A stretch of 35,619 nucleotides of DNA from Bacteroidales bacterium (GCA_026416115.1 JAOAFU010000054.1:1-35619); one strand, 5' to 3'. Counted from the stretch's first letter, positions 16,104 through 24,538 are shown. The notes: generated from the letters alone by a model not told the origin. Program-made: numbers and translations.

Positions 16104-16580
16104 TTAGTACTTACGGTTCAAAATTTCGGAATATATTACTGCTTCACGCAAATTAAAATTAAAATGTTTTGTCTCACCATATTCCTCAGCTATATCCGTT
16201 ATTTCGGTATCCTTAATAAGATCGGCATAAAAAGTTGGTGGCTGTTCAGATATATGGTATGCCTGTTCATGCAGGGCAACATTTGGAGTGGAAAAAACTG
16301 ATACTCCTTCAAACTGGGCATCCATAAATACTGGACCTTCTAATGTTTTCGACTCACTATCTTTTACCGTTTGTTTAATAGTAACCTGAGGTTCGGATTT
16401 ATGCGGTTCTTGCTCTTCTTCCCAGTCCAATAGTTCCTTCCAAACATCACGTGGTTCTTCGGGAAAATCGGTAGGTGTAGGTTGCTTTGGTTTGGCTTTA
16501 TTTTGCAAATAGCTAACAATAAGGCCCACTAAACCTAAAATGATATAAAATAATATGCCACCTTCCCCATCTGCTCTCAT
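16104..16580 (-). CDS. Membrane-anchored hypothetical protein, 158 aa
   Basis: I recognise no family. The N-terminus has one membrane helix (about residues 9-25, ILFYIILGLVGLIVSYLQ), then a Pro- and acid-rich linker (KAKPKQPTPTDFPEEPRDVWKELLDWEEE, about 28-57), and a low-complexity polar tail that ends LREAVIYSEILNRKY. The tail LNRKY with a preceding EAVIYSEIL is the most structured-looking part. This layout, a helix plus a flexible acidic linker, fits an inner-membrane tether or adaptor. It overlaps the stop of the upstream 116-aa gene by ATGA, so the pair is translationally coupled and the two products may act together. greA downstream has its own promoter. Confidence 0.72.
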   Translation of the reverse strand: MRADGEGGILFYIILGLVGLIVSYLQNKAKPKQPTPTDFPEEPRDVWKELLDWEEEQEPHKSEPQVTIKQTVKDSESKTLEGPVFMDAQFEGVSVFSTPNVALHEQAYHISEQPPTFYADLIKDTEITDIAEEYGETKHFNFNLREAVIYSEILNRKY

Positions 16581-16927
16581 AAGATTCCTTTACGTTTAAG
16601 ATTAAACATCTGTTTTTTAACCCATTTTACAAATTTACTTTCTTTTTGTTTATTATAATAATCGTTTGTCATTTTTATATCCTTTAATATTCGCATTCTA
16701 GTTTTTTCGTCTTGTAAAGCCAGATGACGAGCCTTTGCCATCTCATACTGTTCTTGAGGAGTTAGAGGTTTAGCGTTAGCATATGATTTTCCAACCGGTA
16801 CTGGGCGTATATTAGTTTTTGACTTTGGTCTAACTACTACCTCATTTTGTGCATTAGACACAAAAAAAGGATAAAAAAACAGTAACACGAACAAAATTTT
16901 TCGATATAATGTATCTTTGACGAGCAT
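16577..16927 (-). CDS. Small exported basic protein, 116 aa
   Basis: Unknown family. I start at the ATG at 16927, because the ORF track's extra 11 residues precede the signal peptide and would overlap the divergent gene. MLVKDTLYRKILFVLLFFYPFFVSNAQ is a signal peptide with the SNAQ cleavage site common in this phylum. The mature part is basic (RPKSKTNIRPVPVGKSYANAKPLTP...) and ends in a Lys-rich helix (KFVKWVKKQMFNLKRKGIL). Secreted basic proteins like this may contact the outer membrane, but no function can be read. The stop overlaps the start of the 158-aa gene (ATGA). A minus-strand TATATTTG box at 16965-16958 is a possible promoter; it has no good -33 element. Confidence 0.7.
   Translation of the reverse strand: MLVKDTLYRKILFVLLFFYPFFVSNAQNEVVVRPKSKTNIRPVPVGKSYANAKPLTPQEQYEMAKARHLALQDEKTRMRILKDIKMTNDYYNKQKESKFVKWVKKQMFNLKRKGIL
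16912..16919 (+). promoter_or_regulatory. -7 box before the Rieske-like lipoprotein gene
   Basis: TATCTTTG, 22 bp before the ATG at 16942. It falls in the signal-peptide coding part of the divergent gene. No TTG at the right distance upstream, so the promoter is tentative. Confidence 0.4.
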
Positions 16928-16941
16928 TTGAACAAAATAAT

Positions 16942-17463
16942 ATGAAAATATCTCAACCAAATATAATAAAAAATTTTATTATATTATTGATAACCGTAAC
17001 TTTATCATCCTGCAAATCAGACGAATCGACGATTGTACCAGTCGTTACTGTTGAATACGAACTAAGTTTAACAAACGAACTAGCATATCTGGGTGTTGGA
17101 ATGTATGTGACAGTGACCAAATCTCCCAAAAACGAGAATTTTAGTATAGTAGATTATCATAACAGCAAGTTTGCTAATAAAACAATTGCTCAGAAAACAT
17201 ACGGAAATGGAATTATAATATATCGAAAAGATTTTTACGACTACCAGGTTTTTGATTTAACATGCACCTACCGATCTTTTGAAGATTATTGTCAGTTAAA
17301 AATTGATTCGGAAAATAATTATATTTTTGTGTGCCCCTGTTGCAATTCGGAATTTATTGTAACAGCCGATGGGATGCCTACCAATACCAGCAAGGCATTT
17401 AAGCCATTAATGCAGTATTTTGCCCGTGTTGATGGTACTACATTAGTGATTTCGAACGAATAA
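16942..17463 (+). CDS. Lipoprotein with degenerate Rieske-like domain, 173 aa
   Basis: A lipoprotein: the lipobox LSSC puts the acylated Cys at 24, followed by KSDES; Lys/Ser at +2 leaves inner versus outer membrane placement open. From about 95 the protein resembles the cluster-binding part of Rieske domains: FDLTCTY (C108, Y110), then DYC (C117), then CPCCNSEF (C131, C133, C134). In true Rieske proteins these are CxH and CPxHGSxF, so both His ligands are replaced (Tyr and Cys). A [2Fe-2S] Rieske centre is therefore unlikely; the five cysteines could hold zinc or a different cluster, or form disulfides. The end KPLMQYFARVDGTTLVI fits the final Rieske strands. It is 12 bp upstream of the response regulator gene and probably co-transcribed. 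Confidence 0.7.
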   Translation: MKISQPNIIKNFIILLITVTLSSCKSDESTIVPVVTVEYELSLTNELAYLGVGMYVTVTKSPKNENFSIVDYHNSKFANKTIAQKTYGNGIIIYRKDFYDYQVFDLTCTYRSFEDYCQLKIDSENNYIFVCPCCNSEFIVTADGMPTNTSKAFKPLMQYFARVDGTTLVISNE

Positions 17464-17475
17464 AACAAATACGAG

Positions 17476-18642
17476 ATGGCTAATATTTTGGTTGTTGATG
17501 ATGAAAGAAGTATACGAAACACACTAAAAGATGTGCTGGAGTACGAAAAGCATACGGTCGATCTTGCCGAAGACGGCCTTAGTGCATTTCAACTTATTCA
17601 GCAAAAGGACTATGATCTGGTACTTTGCGACATCAAAATGCCCAACATGGACGGCACTGAATTATTGGAGAAAATAATGGAAAACTCACCCGACACTCAG
17701 GTGGTAATGATATCGGGTCATGGGAATATTGAAACAGCAGTTGAGTCGATCAAAAAGGGGGCTTTTGATTTTATTGAAAAACCTCTCGACCTCAATCGTT
17801 TACTTGTAACAATCAAGAATGCACTTGATAAAACACAGCTTCTTTCCAATACAAGAGTACTAAAAAAGAAAGTTAGCAAAGGATACGAGATTGTTGGACA
17901 ATCGGAAGCTATACGAAAGGTACTGGAAATGGCCGATAAGGTTGCACCTACCGATGCCAGAGTATTGATAATGGGCCCAAATGGTTGCGGCAAGGAGTTA
18001 ATAGCCCGTCGTATCCATGATCATAGCAAACGTTCAAATGCTCCATTTGTTGAGGTTAATTGTGCCGCTATACCTTCCGAACTTATTGAAAGCGAACTTT
18101 TTGGACACGAAAAAGGGTCGTTTACCTCCGCAATTAAAGATCGAAAAGGCAAATTTGAACTTGCCAACGGGGGAACTCTTTTCCTCGACGAAATTGGCGA
18201 TATGAGCCTCGATGCACAGGCAAAAGTATTACGTGCACTTCAGGAAAATAAGATTACCAGAGTGGGTAGCGAAAAAGAAATTAAAGTTGATGTTCGTGTT
18301 ATAGCTGCCACAAATAAAAATATGCAGGAAGAAATTAAAGCAAACCGTTTTCGCGAAGATCTTTTTCATCGATTAAGTGTAGTAATTATTAATGTACCCT
18401 CGCTTAACGATAGAAAAGAAGATATTCCCTTATTGGCCCAACACTTTATTGAGTTGTTCTGTAGCGAATATGGTAAACCTTTAAAAAAAATACATCCCGA
18501 TGCAATTGCACAACTTCAGCAAATAAATTGGACAGGTAATATTAGGGAATTCAGAAATGTAATAGAAAGACTTATAATTTTTTGCGACAACGAAATAACT
18601 GCAAAAGATGTTATGACTTATGCACAACCTATTATAAAATAG
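17476..18642 (+). CDS. NtrC-type response regulator lacking a DNA-binding domain
   Basis: A 388-aa regulator. REC domain: residues 1-120, with acidic pocket DDE (8-10), phospho-acceptor D52 in LVLCDIKMP and the conserved Lys in EKPLDL. AAA+ domain: about 138-375, with Walker A GPNGCGKE (167-174), sigma-54 contact loop GSFTSA (214-219; canonical GAFTGA), Walker B TLFLDEIGD and the ATNKNMQ and FREDLFHRL sensor/arginine-finger regions. It stops shortly after WTGNIREFRNVIERL and lacks the usual C-terminal Fis-type helix-turn-helix. Proteins with this architecture are conserved in the Bacteroidota; target selection must then rely on partners or on sigma-54 alone. No histidine kinase gene is adjacent. 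It is 12 bp after the Rieske-like lipoprotein gene. Confidence 0.9.
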   Translation: MANILVVDDERSIRNTLKDVLEYEKHTVDLAEDGLSAFQLIQQKDYDLVLCDIKMPNMDGTELLEKIMENSPDTQVVMISGHGNIETAVESIKKGAFDFIEKPLDLNRLLVTIKNALDKTQLLSNTRVLKKKVSKGYEIVGQSEAIRKVLEMADKVAPTDARVLIMGPNGCGKELIARRIHDHSKRSNAPFVEVNCAAIPSELIESELFGHEKGSFTSAIKDRKGKFELANGGTLFLDEIGDMSLDAQAKVLRALQENKITRVGSEKEIKVDVRVIAATNKNMQEEIKANRFREDLFHRLSVVIINVPSLNDRKEDIPLLAQHFIELFCSEYGKPLKKIHPDAIAQLQQINWTGNIREFRNVIERLIIFCDNEITAKDVMTYAQPIIK

Positions 18643-18745
18643 TTACACCTCCTTATTTTCACTAATAAAAAATCATTTTGCCCTTATTATTACAGGCATT
18701 TTTTCCATTGGGTAATATTCGTATTAAACCAAAAAACCATACCTG

Positions 18746-19339
18746 TTATGAGCTTATAAAACGCTCAAGCTCGGTATATAATTTTTCAACTGGCAGTCCC
18801 ATCACATTAAAATACGAACCGCATATTGATTTTATTCCAACCAATCCAATCCAATCTTGCGCACCATAAGCACCAGCTTTGTCGTAAGGATTGTAATGGG
18901 TAATATAATATTGAATTTCTTCGTCTGATAATTCACGAAAACTTACATCGGTATAATCGCTAAAAGAATGAACACGATCGAAAGTTTTAAAACATACACC
19001 TGTAACTACCCTATGTGAACAACCGCTAAGCTTTTTTAGCATTGTAAAAGCCTCATGAGAATTTTCAGGTTTGTTTAAAATAGAATTATTTAAAATGACA
19101 ATGGTATCGGCCGTGATAGCAATTTCGTCTTCATGATGGAGCTCGACATGATCAGCCTTTTTCTTAGCAAGATAAACAGCCACTTCTTCCAAAGGCATGT
19201 TGGTAGGATAGTGTTCGTCGTTATGCCCCGCAGGGATAATTTCGAAGTGAAAGCCGGCCGCTTTCATGAGTTGGTGACGACGAGGCGATTGAGTGGCTAG
19301 AAGAATGCGGTATTTTTTTAATCGCTCGTGTAAAATCAT
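18746..19339 (-). CDS. maf: Maf family nucleotide pyrophosphatase
   Basis: A 197-aa Maf protein, expected to hydrolyse noncanonical or pyrimidine nucleoside triphosphates (dTTP/UTP type) to monophosphates and pyrophosphate. The signature is complete: ATQSPRRHQLM (about 15-25), ITADTIV with the catalytic Asp at about 78, NKPEN and the KAGAYGAQDW stretch near 150-163, which is the usual YDKAGAYGIQ motif. The last part GSYFNVMGLPVEKL is also family-typical. Cytosolic, no extension. It follows hisIE after 30 bp and is the last gene of the his-linked run on the minus strand. The original septum-inhibition name does not mean it works in division. Confidence 0.93.
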   Translation of the reverse strand: MILHERLKKYRILLATQSPRRHQLMKAAGFHFEIIPAGHNDEHYPTNMPLEEVAVYLAKKKADHVELHHEDEIAITADTIVILNNSILNKPENSHEAFTMLKKLSGCSHRVVTGVCFKTFDRVHSFSDYTDVSFRELSDEEIQYYITHYNPYDKAGAYGAQDWIGLVGIKSICGSYFNVMGLPVEKLYTELERFISS

Positions 19340-19369
19340 GATTTTTAAAATAAAGAATAATCAACTGAT

Positions 19370-19966
19370 CTATTTTTTATGTCTTTTTTCGAGAATTTTA
19401 ACAACGTCTTCTAAACGGTAGTTCTTAGCCGATAGAAGAACTAGCAAGTGAAAAAGCAAATCGGCAGCTTCATTTAGAAAAAGCGTATCATCGTTATCTT
19501 TAGCCTCGATAACAAGTTCAACAGCCTCTTCGCCGACTTTCTGAGCAATTTTATTTATGCCCGCTTTAAAAAGTTTTGTCGTGTACGATCCTTCGGGTAA
19601 ATCTTTTTTTCGCCCTTCGATAAGATCCTGAAGAAAAACTAAAAAATCGGATGTAGCAACATTGGTTTCGTTGAAACAAGTGTCGGCACCCGTATGACAC
19701 ACTGGGCCTCTTGGAATAGCTTTAATCAATATCGTATCATTATCGCAATCCTCTTTAATATCGATAACATCGAGAAAATTTCCACTTTCTTCCCCCTTAG
19801 TCCATAGCCGCTGACGTGTTCGGCTATAAAATGTAACAAGACGCTCATCGATAGTTTTCTGATAAGCATCCTTATTCATAAAACCAAGCATTAACACTGC
19901 ATGCGTGCGTGCATCCTGAATGATTGCAGGTATAAGGCCATTGTTTTTATCAAAATCGAGTTTCAT
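19370..19966 (-). CDS. hisIE: Bifunctional phosphoribosyl-AMP cyclohydrolase / phosphoribosyl-ATP pyrophosphatase
   Basis: It catalyses steps 2 and 3 of histidine synthesis. The HisI half (about residues 1-115) carries MLGFMNKDAYQKT, SRTRQRLWTKGEESGNFLDV and the Zn/Mg site with DCDND and GPVCHTGADTCF. The HisE half (about 120-198) has a helical bundle with the VGEEAVELVIEAK signature and NEAADLLFHLLVLL. At 198 aa it is the normal fused size for this phylum. Its ATG overlaps the TGA of the DUF4105 gene by one base pair step (ATGA), so it is coupled to that gene. Maf follows 30 bp downstream. Confidence 0.95.
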   Translation of the reverse strand: MKLDFDKNNGLIPAIIQDARTHAVLMLGFMNKDAYQKTIDERLVTFYSRTRQRLWTKGEESGNFLDVIDIKEDCDNDTILIKAIPRGPVCHTGADTCFNETNVATSDFLVFLQDLIEGRKKDLPEGSYTTKLFKAGINKIAQKVGEEAVELVIEAKDNDDTLFLNEAADLLFHLLVLLSAKNYRLEDVVKILEKRHKK

Positions 19967-21141
19967 TTTAATCCTATTTTGTTAAAAATTAAGAACCAAA
20001 TGTTTTTGTTAAATTTTATGGAAACAATATTAGAAGCTATTCTGATTAAAACGACAAAAATCGTAATGTAGGTAAAACTATTAATATCCTGCGTTAGAAA
20101 AAGGGAAAGTATTATAAATCCGCTAATTAAAAATAAAGAGCTGTACAAAACCAATAACTTCTTCTTATATTCGTTAAACCATATCCACAAGAGTAATAGA
20201 GGTGAAAAGAGTCCAGCTACTAGATTTGAATGGAGTTCAGAGTGCGCCGAAATCGAGCTTAATATCAATATAAAAAAACCTAAGAAACCTACTAAAGTAA
20301 AAAATATGTTGTCGAAAAAGGATCTAAATTTCGGCATCCATTCGATGCCAATTGCAACTACTAACAGAAAAAATGCAAACAAAACAGGTGTAAAAAAAGG
20401 GTTATTTACAGAAGAAGGTATAGCAGCATAAAGTTTTTTTTCTCCAATTACGACCGGAACATTTGAAATGGAAGCATACTCGAGAGCTACCTTGAGTTTG
20501 TCGGGTAAAAACATGACATCGTACCCTGCTATTTTATCGGCCATAGGACCTAATAGAAGCTCTATACCATTCAAAATCCAGGGCATTGAATTTAGATATG
20601 GTCGATAAAGTTGTCTAAATGTTTTGCTCGAATCTACTTTCGAAAGATTATTCCAATGAAAACCAGAAATATTTTGAGTTAAAATGTCTCGTACACGAGT
20701 TGCACAATTGTCGGTAAAGAATTTGTAACGATAGTATCTATTTTCGGGTCTATAGTTTTCAATTAAAGCGAAAAGGAGTCCCATTTTTTGTTCTGTCGAA
20801 AGGTTTAATTTTTGTTCAATCAACGTTCTATTTTCGAAACTACACATCTGAAATAAATCCTCAAACCTTTCGACCGAAAGCTGATAATCGAGCCGTCCTA
20901 AAGCAAATTTAAAATAAAACCCTTTTGTTTGGAAGTCGAATGTACCGTAATTAAAAACAAAATCATGACCGTTTTTATAATCGATCAGACGAATAGCAGT
21001 GTGACCAAAAACCGAATATAGTTCTTTACCTGGAGAAATGGTAAGTATAGAAAAATCGAGGCTGTCGGAAAAACTCACCTTTTGAGTAAAACTCGTTATA
21101 CTATTCAAAAAAAACAATATAAAAACAAAGATTTGTCTCAT
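19963..21141 (-). CDS. DUF4105 / Lnb-like membrane protein, 392 aa
   Basis: It has a signal peptide or helix (1-20), a periplasmic domain of about 220 residues and five predicted membrane helices after about 248 (PVLFAFFLLVVAIGIEW and so on). The periplasmic domain shows ELYSVFGHTAIRL (H47) and FFTDNCATRVRD (C146), a His and Cys pair typical of DUF4105 proteins; the same domain occurs in the Lnb enzymes that move an acyl chain within lipoproteins to give the lyso form. I infer a thiol-based hydrolase or acyltransferase acting at the outer face of the inner membrane, but the substrate is not known from sequence. Oddly it lies between hisF and hisIE: 18 bp after hisF and overlapping hisIE (ATGA). 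Confidence 0.82.
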   Translation of the reverse strand: MRQIFVFILFFLNSITSFTQKVSFSDSLDFSILTISPGKELYSVFGHTAIRLIDYKNGHDFVFNYGTFDFQTKGFYFKFALGRLDYQLSVERFEDLFQMCSFENRTLIEQKLNLSTEQKMGLLFALIENYRPENRYYRYKFFTDNCATRVRDILTQNISGFHWNNLSKVDSSKTFRQLYRPYLNSMPWILNGIELLLGPMADKIAGYDVMFLPDKLKVALEYASISNVPVVIGEKKLYAAIPSSVNNPFFTPVLFAFFLLVVAIGIEWMPKFRSFFDNIFFTLVGFLGFFILILSSISAHSELHSNLVAGLFSPLLLLWIWFNEYKKKLLVLYSSLFLISGFIILSLFLTQDINSFTYITIFVVLIRIASNIVSIKFNKNIWFLIFNKIGLK

Positions 21142-21159
21142 GTGACAAAAATTGAAAAA

Positions 21160-21912
21160 TTATCTTACGGGGACTCTGTGCTGGCGCAAGAAATCTTTTA
21201 AGTCGGGTATGGTTATTTCGCGAAAGTGAAAAATGCTCGCTGCAAGAGCAGCATCGGCCAGTCCTTTATGGAAAACATCGACAAAATGTTCTTTAGCGCC
21301 TGCACCGCCGGATGCAATGACGGGTATAGAAAGCATTTGACTTAAATGAGCAAGTGCTTCGCAAGCAAATCCTTGTTTAACTCCATCGTGATTCATAGAG
21401 GTAAAAAGAATTTCGCCGCAACCTCTATCCTGTGCTTCTTTTGCCCATGAAAATAGTTCTCTTTCGGTTTTAATGCGACCCCCATTTAAGTAAACGTTCC
21501 ACCGATCGTTTTCGAGTCGGGCATCAATAGCCACCACCACAAATTGACTTCCAAAAGATCGAGCCATCTGGTCAATCAGTTCAGGATTTCGCACAGCTGC
21601 CGAATTGATAGATATTTTATCGGCTCCAGCACTTAAAAGCCTTTCGGCATCGGCCAGTTCGTTAATTCCTCCACCTACTGTAAAAGGAATATTGATATGG
21701 CGGGCAATCCGTTCGACAAGGTCGGCAAAAAGTTTTCTACCTTCGTGCGAGGCTGTAATATCAAGATAAACCAGTTCGTCGGCTCCTTCGCGGCTATATT
21801 GTGCTCCCATTTCTACTGGGTCGCCCACCTCACGAATATTAACAAAATTGACCCCTTTAACAACCTTCCCATCACGAACATCTAAACAAGGTATTATGCG
21901 CTTGGCCAACAT
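21160..21912 (-). CDS. hisF: Imidazole glycerol phosphate synthase subunit HisF
   Basis: The cyclase subunit of the HisFH complex. It combines PRFAR with ammonia supplied by HisH to give imidazole glycerol phosphate and AICAR. A classic (beta/alpha)8 barrel of 250 aa: [14 protein letters not shown] with catalytic D11, [20 protein letters not shown] with catalytic D130, and the final phosphate loop VIASGGAGA. The ammonia tunnel residues are in the usual places. It begins the his run on the minus strand; the membrane protein gene starts 18 bp later. I found no TAnnTTTG box in the 400 bp upstream, so its transcription start is unclear. hisH and other his genes are not in this window. Confidence 0.96.
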   Translation of the reverse strand: MLAKRIIPCLDVRDGKVVKGVNFVNIREVGDPVEMGAQYSREGADELVYLDITASHEGRKLFADLVERIARHINIPFTVGGGINELADAERLLSAGADKISINSAAVRNPELIDQMARSFGSQFVVVAIDARLENDRWNVYLNGGRIKTERELFSWAKEAQDRGCGEILFTSMNHDGVKQGFACEALAHLSQMLSIPVIASGGAGAKEHFVDVFHKGLADAALAASIFHFREITIPDLKDFLRQHRVPVR

Positions 21913-22212
21913 AGTAAAAAATTTGCACGAAAATAGCCAATTTCTTTTTAACCCGAAATAACTTTTTACGAATCTTATGATTTAGGTACTTATGTCTTCA
22001 TAAGCATATTATTGAAACCAATGAATAGTTTGATAATTTATCCGTACTTTAGATAATTCCCTAATAATTTCAATAGATCTGATAATAATATCGGTTAAAA
22101 AATTCCTATAATTTTTTTGGTAAAGTATTAGCTGAAATATTAAATTAACAAAAACAAAATCAGACACTTAACAGAATTCGAAAGGGAAATGGCCTAAAAC
22201 TTATACAAAAAA

Positions 22213-22242
22213 TTGCATAATTCAAATAAAATGTTACTTTTG
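22213..22242 (+). promoter_or_regulatory. Promoter of the EF-G2-like gene
   Basis: TTG at 22213-22215, 19-bp spacer, TACTTTTG at 22235-22242 followed by C. One of the best promoter matches in the window. Start expected near 22249, about 77 nt before the ATG. Confidence 0.7.
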
Positions 22243-22276
22243 CAATGGTACCTTAGTTTTTCTATCCCAACCATTG
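22243..22276. repeat. Dyad symmetry at the EF-G2 transcription start
   Basis: CAATGGT (22243-22249) and ACCATTG (22270-22276), 7-bp perfect inverted repeat with a 20-nt spacer. The left arm lies at or just before the predicted start, so it may be a protein-binding site rather than an RNA hairpin. Confidence 0.35.
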
Positions 22277-22325
22277 TAAATACGCACACTCACTACTTTT
22301 TACAAACAATATAAAACGATAAACT

Positions 22326-24482
22326 ATGAAGAACTACACTACAAGTCAAATCAGGAATATTGCACTGGTTGGCAATTCCGGATCGGGGAAAACCACCCTT
22401 GCAGAAGCTATGCTTTTCGAGGGTGGCGTTATAGAACGGCGCGGTTCTGTAGAACAGGGAAATACCGTTTCGGACTATAACGAGATCGAACATCAAAATA
22501 AACTATCGATTTTTTCATCGGTGCTTTATACCGAATGCAATGATGTTAAAATCAACATACTCGATAATCCGGGGATGGACGATTTTGTCGGAGCCACAAT
22601 CACTTCGCTACATGTAGCCGATACAGCTTTGATGCTGTTAAATGCTCAAAATGGAGTTGAAGTTGGAACCGAAATTCAGGCTCGCCATTGCGAACGGCTA
22701 AAGAAACCACTCATACTTTTAGTCAATCAGGTCGATCATGACAAGTCTAACTTTGAACGAACCCTTGAAATGGCTACCGAACGATTAGGCAAAAATGTAA
22801 CCCTTGTTCAATACCCCCTTGCCGAAGGTGCAAACTTTGATGCCATTATCGATGTATTGTTAATGAAAATGTTAAAATACCCTAAAGATGGAGGAAAGCC
22901 AGAGATAATGGATATTCCGGCATCGGAAATGGAAAAAGCCAATGCTTTGCATAATGCATTAGTTGAAAAAGCTGCTGAAAATGATGAAGCACTTATGGAG
23001 CTTTTCTTCGAAAAAGGTACGCTAACGCTCGACGAAATGCGTGATGGAATAAAAGCAGGTATTGTACATCGAAATCTTTTTCCTGTTTTTGTATGTTCAG
23101 CCAAGAAAAATATTGGTGTCAACAGGGTTATGGAATTTATCTGCAGCGTAGCCCCCAATCCTGTCGAGGTTTCAGGTATGCAAACAACACAAGATGAGGA
23201 AATTAAAGTTGATGCTAATGCTCCAACCTCGCTATTTGTTTTTAAAACTACCCTCGAACCCCACATTGGCGAAATTAGTTTTTTTAAAGTTATGACTGGT
23301 AAAGTTACCGAAGGGATGGAACTTACCAACAACAACAACCAGGTAAAGGAACGAATAAACCAATTGTTTGTATCGGCCGGTAAAAATAGGGTAAAAGTTA
23401 GCGAGATGATAGCCGGCGATATTGGATCAACCGTCAAGCTGAAAAACACCAAAACCAACCATACCTTAGCTCTTTCATCGGTTAATTATACCTTCAAACC
23501 CATAAATTATCCCGAACCACGTTACCGAGTAGCCATTAAACCAAAAAACGAAGCCGATGAAGAAAAACTCGGCGATGCTTTAAATAAAGCCCACCAAGAA
23601 GATCCTACGCTTATAGTAGAACATTCGAAAGAACTCAAACAAACTATTATCTCGGCACAGGGCGAATATCAAGTTAATATTCTCAAGTGGCATCTGGATC
23701 ATGTATATAAAATTGAGACAGAGCTTTTCTCCCCCCGGATCCCATATCGCGAAACCATTACCAAAGTTGCTGCTGCTGATTATCGACACAAAAAGCAGTC
23801 GGGCGGTGCAGGACAATTTGGAGAGGTACATCTAGTCATTGAGCCCTATGTAGAGGGTGCACCCGATCCAAGTGGCTTTAAGTTACCAGGTAAAGAAATA
23901 AAGTTAAACATTCGAGATAAGCAGGTTATAGACCTTGCATGGGGTGGAAAACTGGTATTTTACAACTGTATTGTTGGAGGGGCCATCGACGCACGATTTA
24001 TGCCATCAATCCTTAAAGGTATTATGGAAAAAATGGAAGAAGGACCTTTAACAGGTTCGTATGCCCGCGATATACGGGTAGCCGTTTACGATGGCAAAAT
24101 GCACCCGGTCGACTCAAATGATATTTCGTTCCGCCTCGCTGGTCGTAACGCTTTTAAAGAAGCCTTTAAAAATGCCGGACCCAAAATTATGGAACCTATA
24201 TATGAAGTAGAAATATATGTTCCATCCGACCGAATGGGAGATGTAATGAGCGATCTGCAAACCCGACGGGCTATGGTATTAGGTATGAGTAGTGAAAAAG
24301 GTTTTGAAAAAATAACTGCTAAAGTACCACTGGCCGAAATGGATAAATATTCGACCACCTTAAACTCATTGACACAAGGCCGCGGAACATTTACCATGCG
24401 CTTCGCTGAATATGCTCAGGTTCCTGCCGAAATTCAAGCAGAACTGCTTAAAGCATACGAAGAAGCAGAAAAAGAAGAATAA
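22326..24482 (+). CDS. fusA2: EF-G paralogue with altered GTPase motifs (EF-G2 type)
   Basis: A 718-aa translational GTPase-like protein with the EF-G layout: G domain (about 1-275), domain II (from about 300) and domains III-V, with a full C-terminus. The G motifs are degenerate. G1 is GNSGSGKT (16-23) instead of GHVDHGKT. Switch I has no RGITI; it reads DYNEIEHQNKLSI. G3 is DNPGM (80-84) where elongation factors have DTPGH, so the catalytic His is missing. G4 is NQVD (134-137) instead of NKxD. These changes match the second EF-G of Bacteroidota, shown in Bacteroides thetaiotaomicron to support translation without GTP hydrolysis under carbon limitation. By family that is the best guess here. 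It has its own promoter and terminator. Confidence 0.88.
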   Translation: MKNYTTSQIRNIALVGNSGSGKTTLAEAMLFEGGVIERRGSVEQGNTVSDYNEIEHQNKLSIFSSVLYTECNDVKINILDNPGMDDFVGATITSLHVADTALMLLNAQNGVEVGTEIQARHCERLKKPLILLVNQVDHDKSNFERTLEMATERLGKNVTLVQYPLAEGANFDAIIDVLLMKMLKYPKDGGKPEIMDIPASEMEKANALHNALVEKAAENDEALMELFFEKGTLTLDEMRDGIKAGIVHRNLFPVFVCSAKKNIGVNRVMEFICSVAPNPVEVSGMQTTQDEEIKVDANAPTSLFVFKTTLEPHIGEISFFKVMTGKVTEGMELTNNNNQVKERINQLFVSAGKNRVKVSEMIAGDIGSTVKLKNTKTNHTLALSSVNYTFKPINYPEPRYRVAIKPKNEADEEKLGDALNKAHQEDPTLIVEHSKELKQTIISAQGEYQVNILKWHLDHVYKIETELFSPRIPYRETITKVAAADYRHKKQSGGAGQFGEVHLVIEPYVEGAPDPSGFKLPGKEIKLNIRDKQVIDLAWGGKLVFYNCIVGGAIDARFMPSILKGIMEKMEEGPLTGSYARDIRVAVYDGKMHPVDSNDISFRLAGRNAFKEAFKNAGPKIMEPIYEVEIYVPSDRMGDVMSDLQTRRAMVLGMSSEKGFEKITAKVPLAEMDKYSTTLNSLTQGRGTFTMRFAEYAQVPAEIQAELLKAYEEAEKEE

Positions 24483-24505
24483 ACTTTTAACTTTTCTTAG
24501 ATCGG

Positions 24506-24538
24506 AACGCTTTGCATCGAGAAGGTGCAAAGCGTTTA
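24506..24538 (+). terminator. Terminator after the EF-G2-like gene
   Basis: AACGCTTTGCA (24506-24516), 9-nt loop, TGCAAAGCGTT (24526-24536), 11 bp, then TATTAATTT. It begins 24 bp after the stop codon. The TPR gene starts only 11 bp beyond, so read-through may express it. Confidence 0.75.

Larger units (their letters stand above)
21913..22325. other. Divergent intergenic region before hisF and EF-G2
   Basis: 413 bp, AT-rich. It contains the EF-G2 promoter (22213-22242) and a dyad CAATGGT-N20-ACCATTG (22243-22276) at the expected transcript start. A small 6-bp hairpin CTTATG/CATAAG at 21989-22004 has no T-run. No gene or hisF promoter was recognised. Confidence 0.6.
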
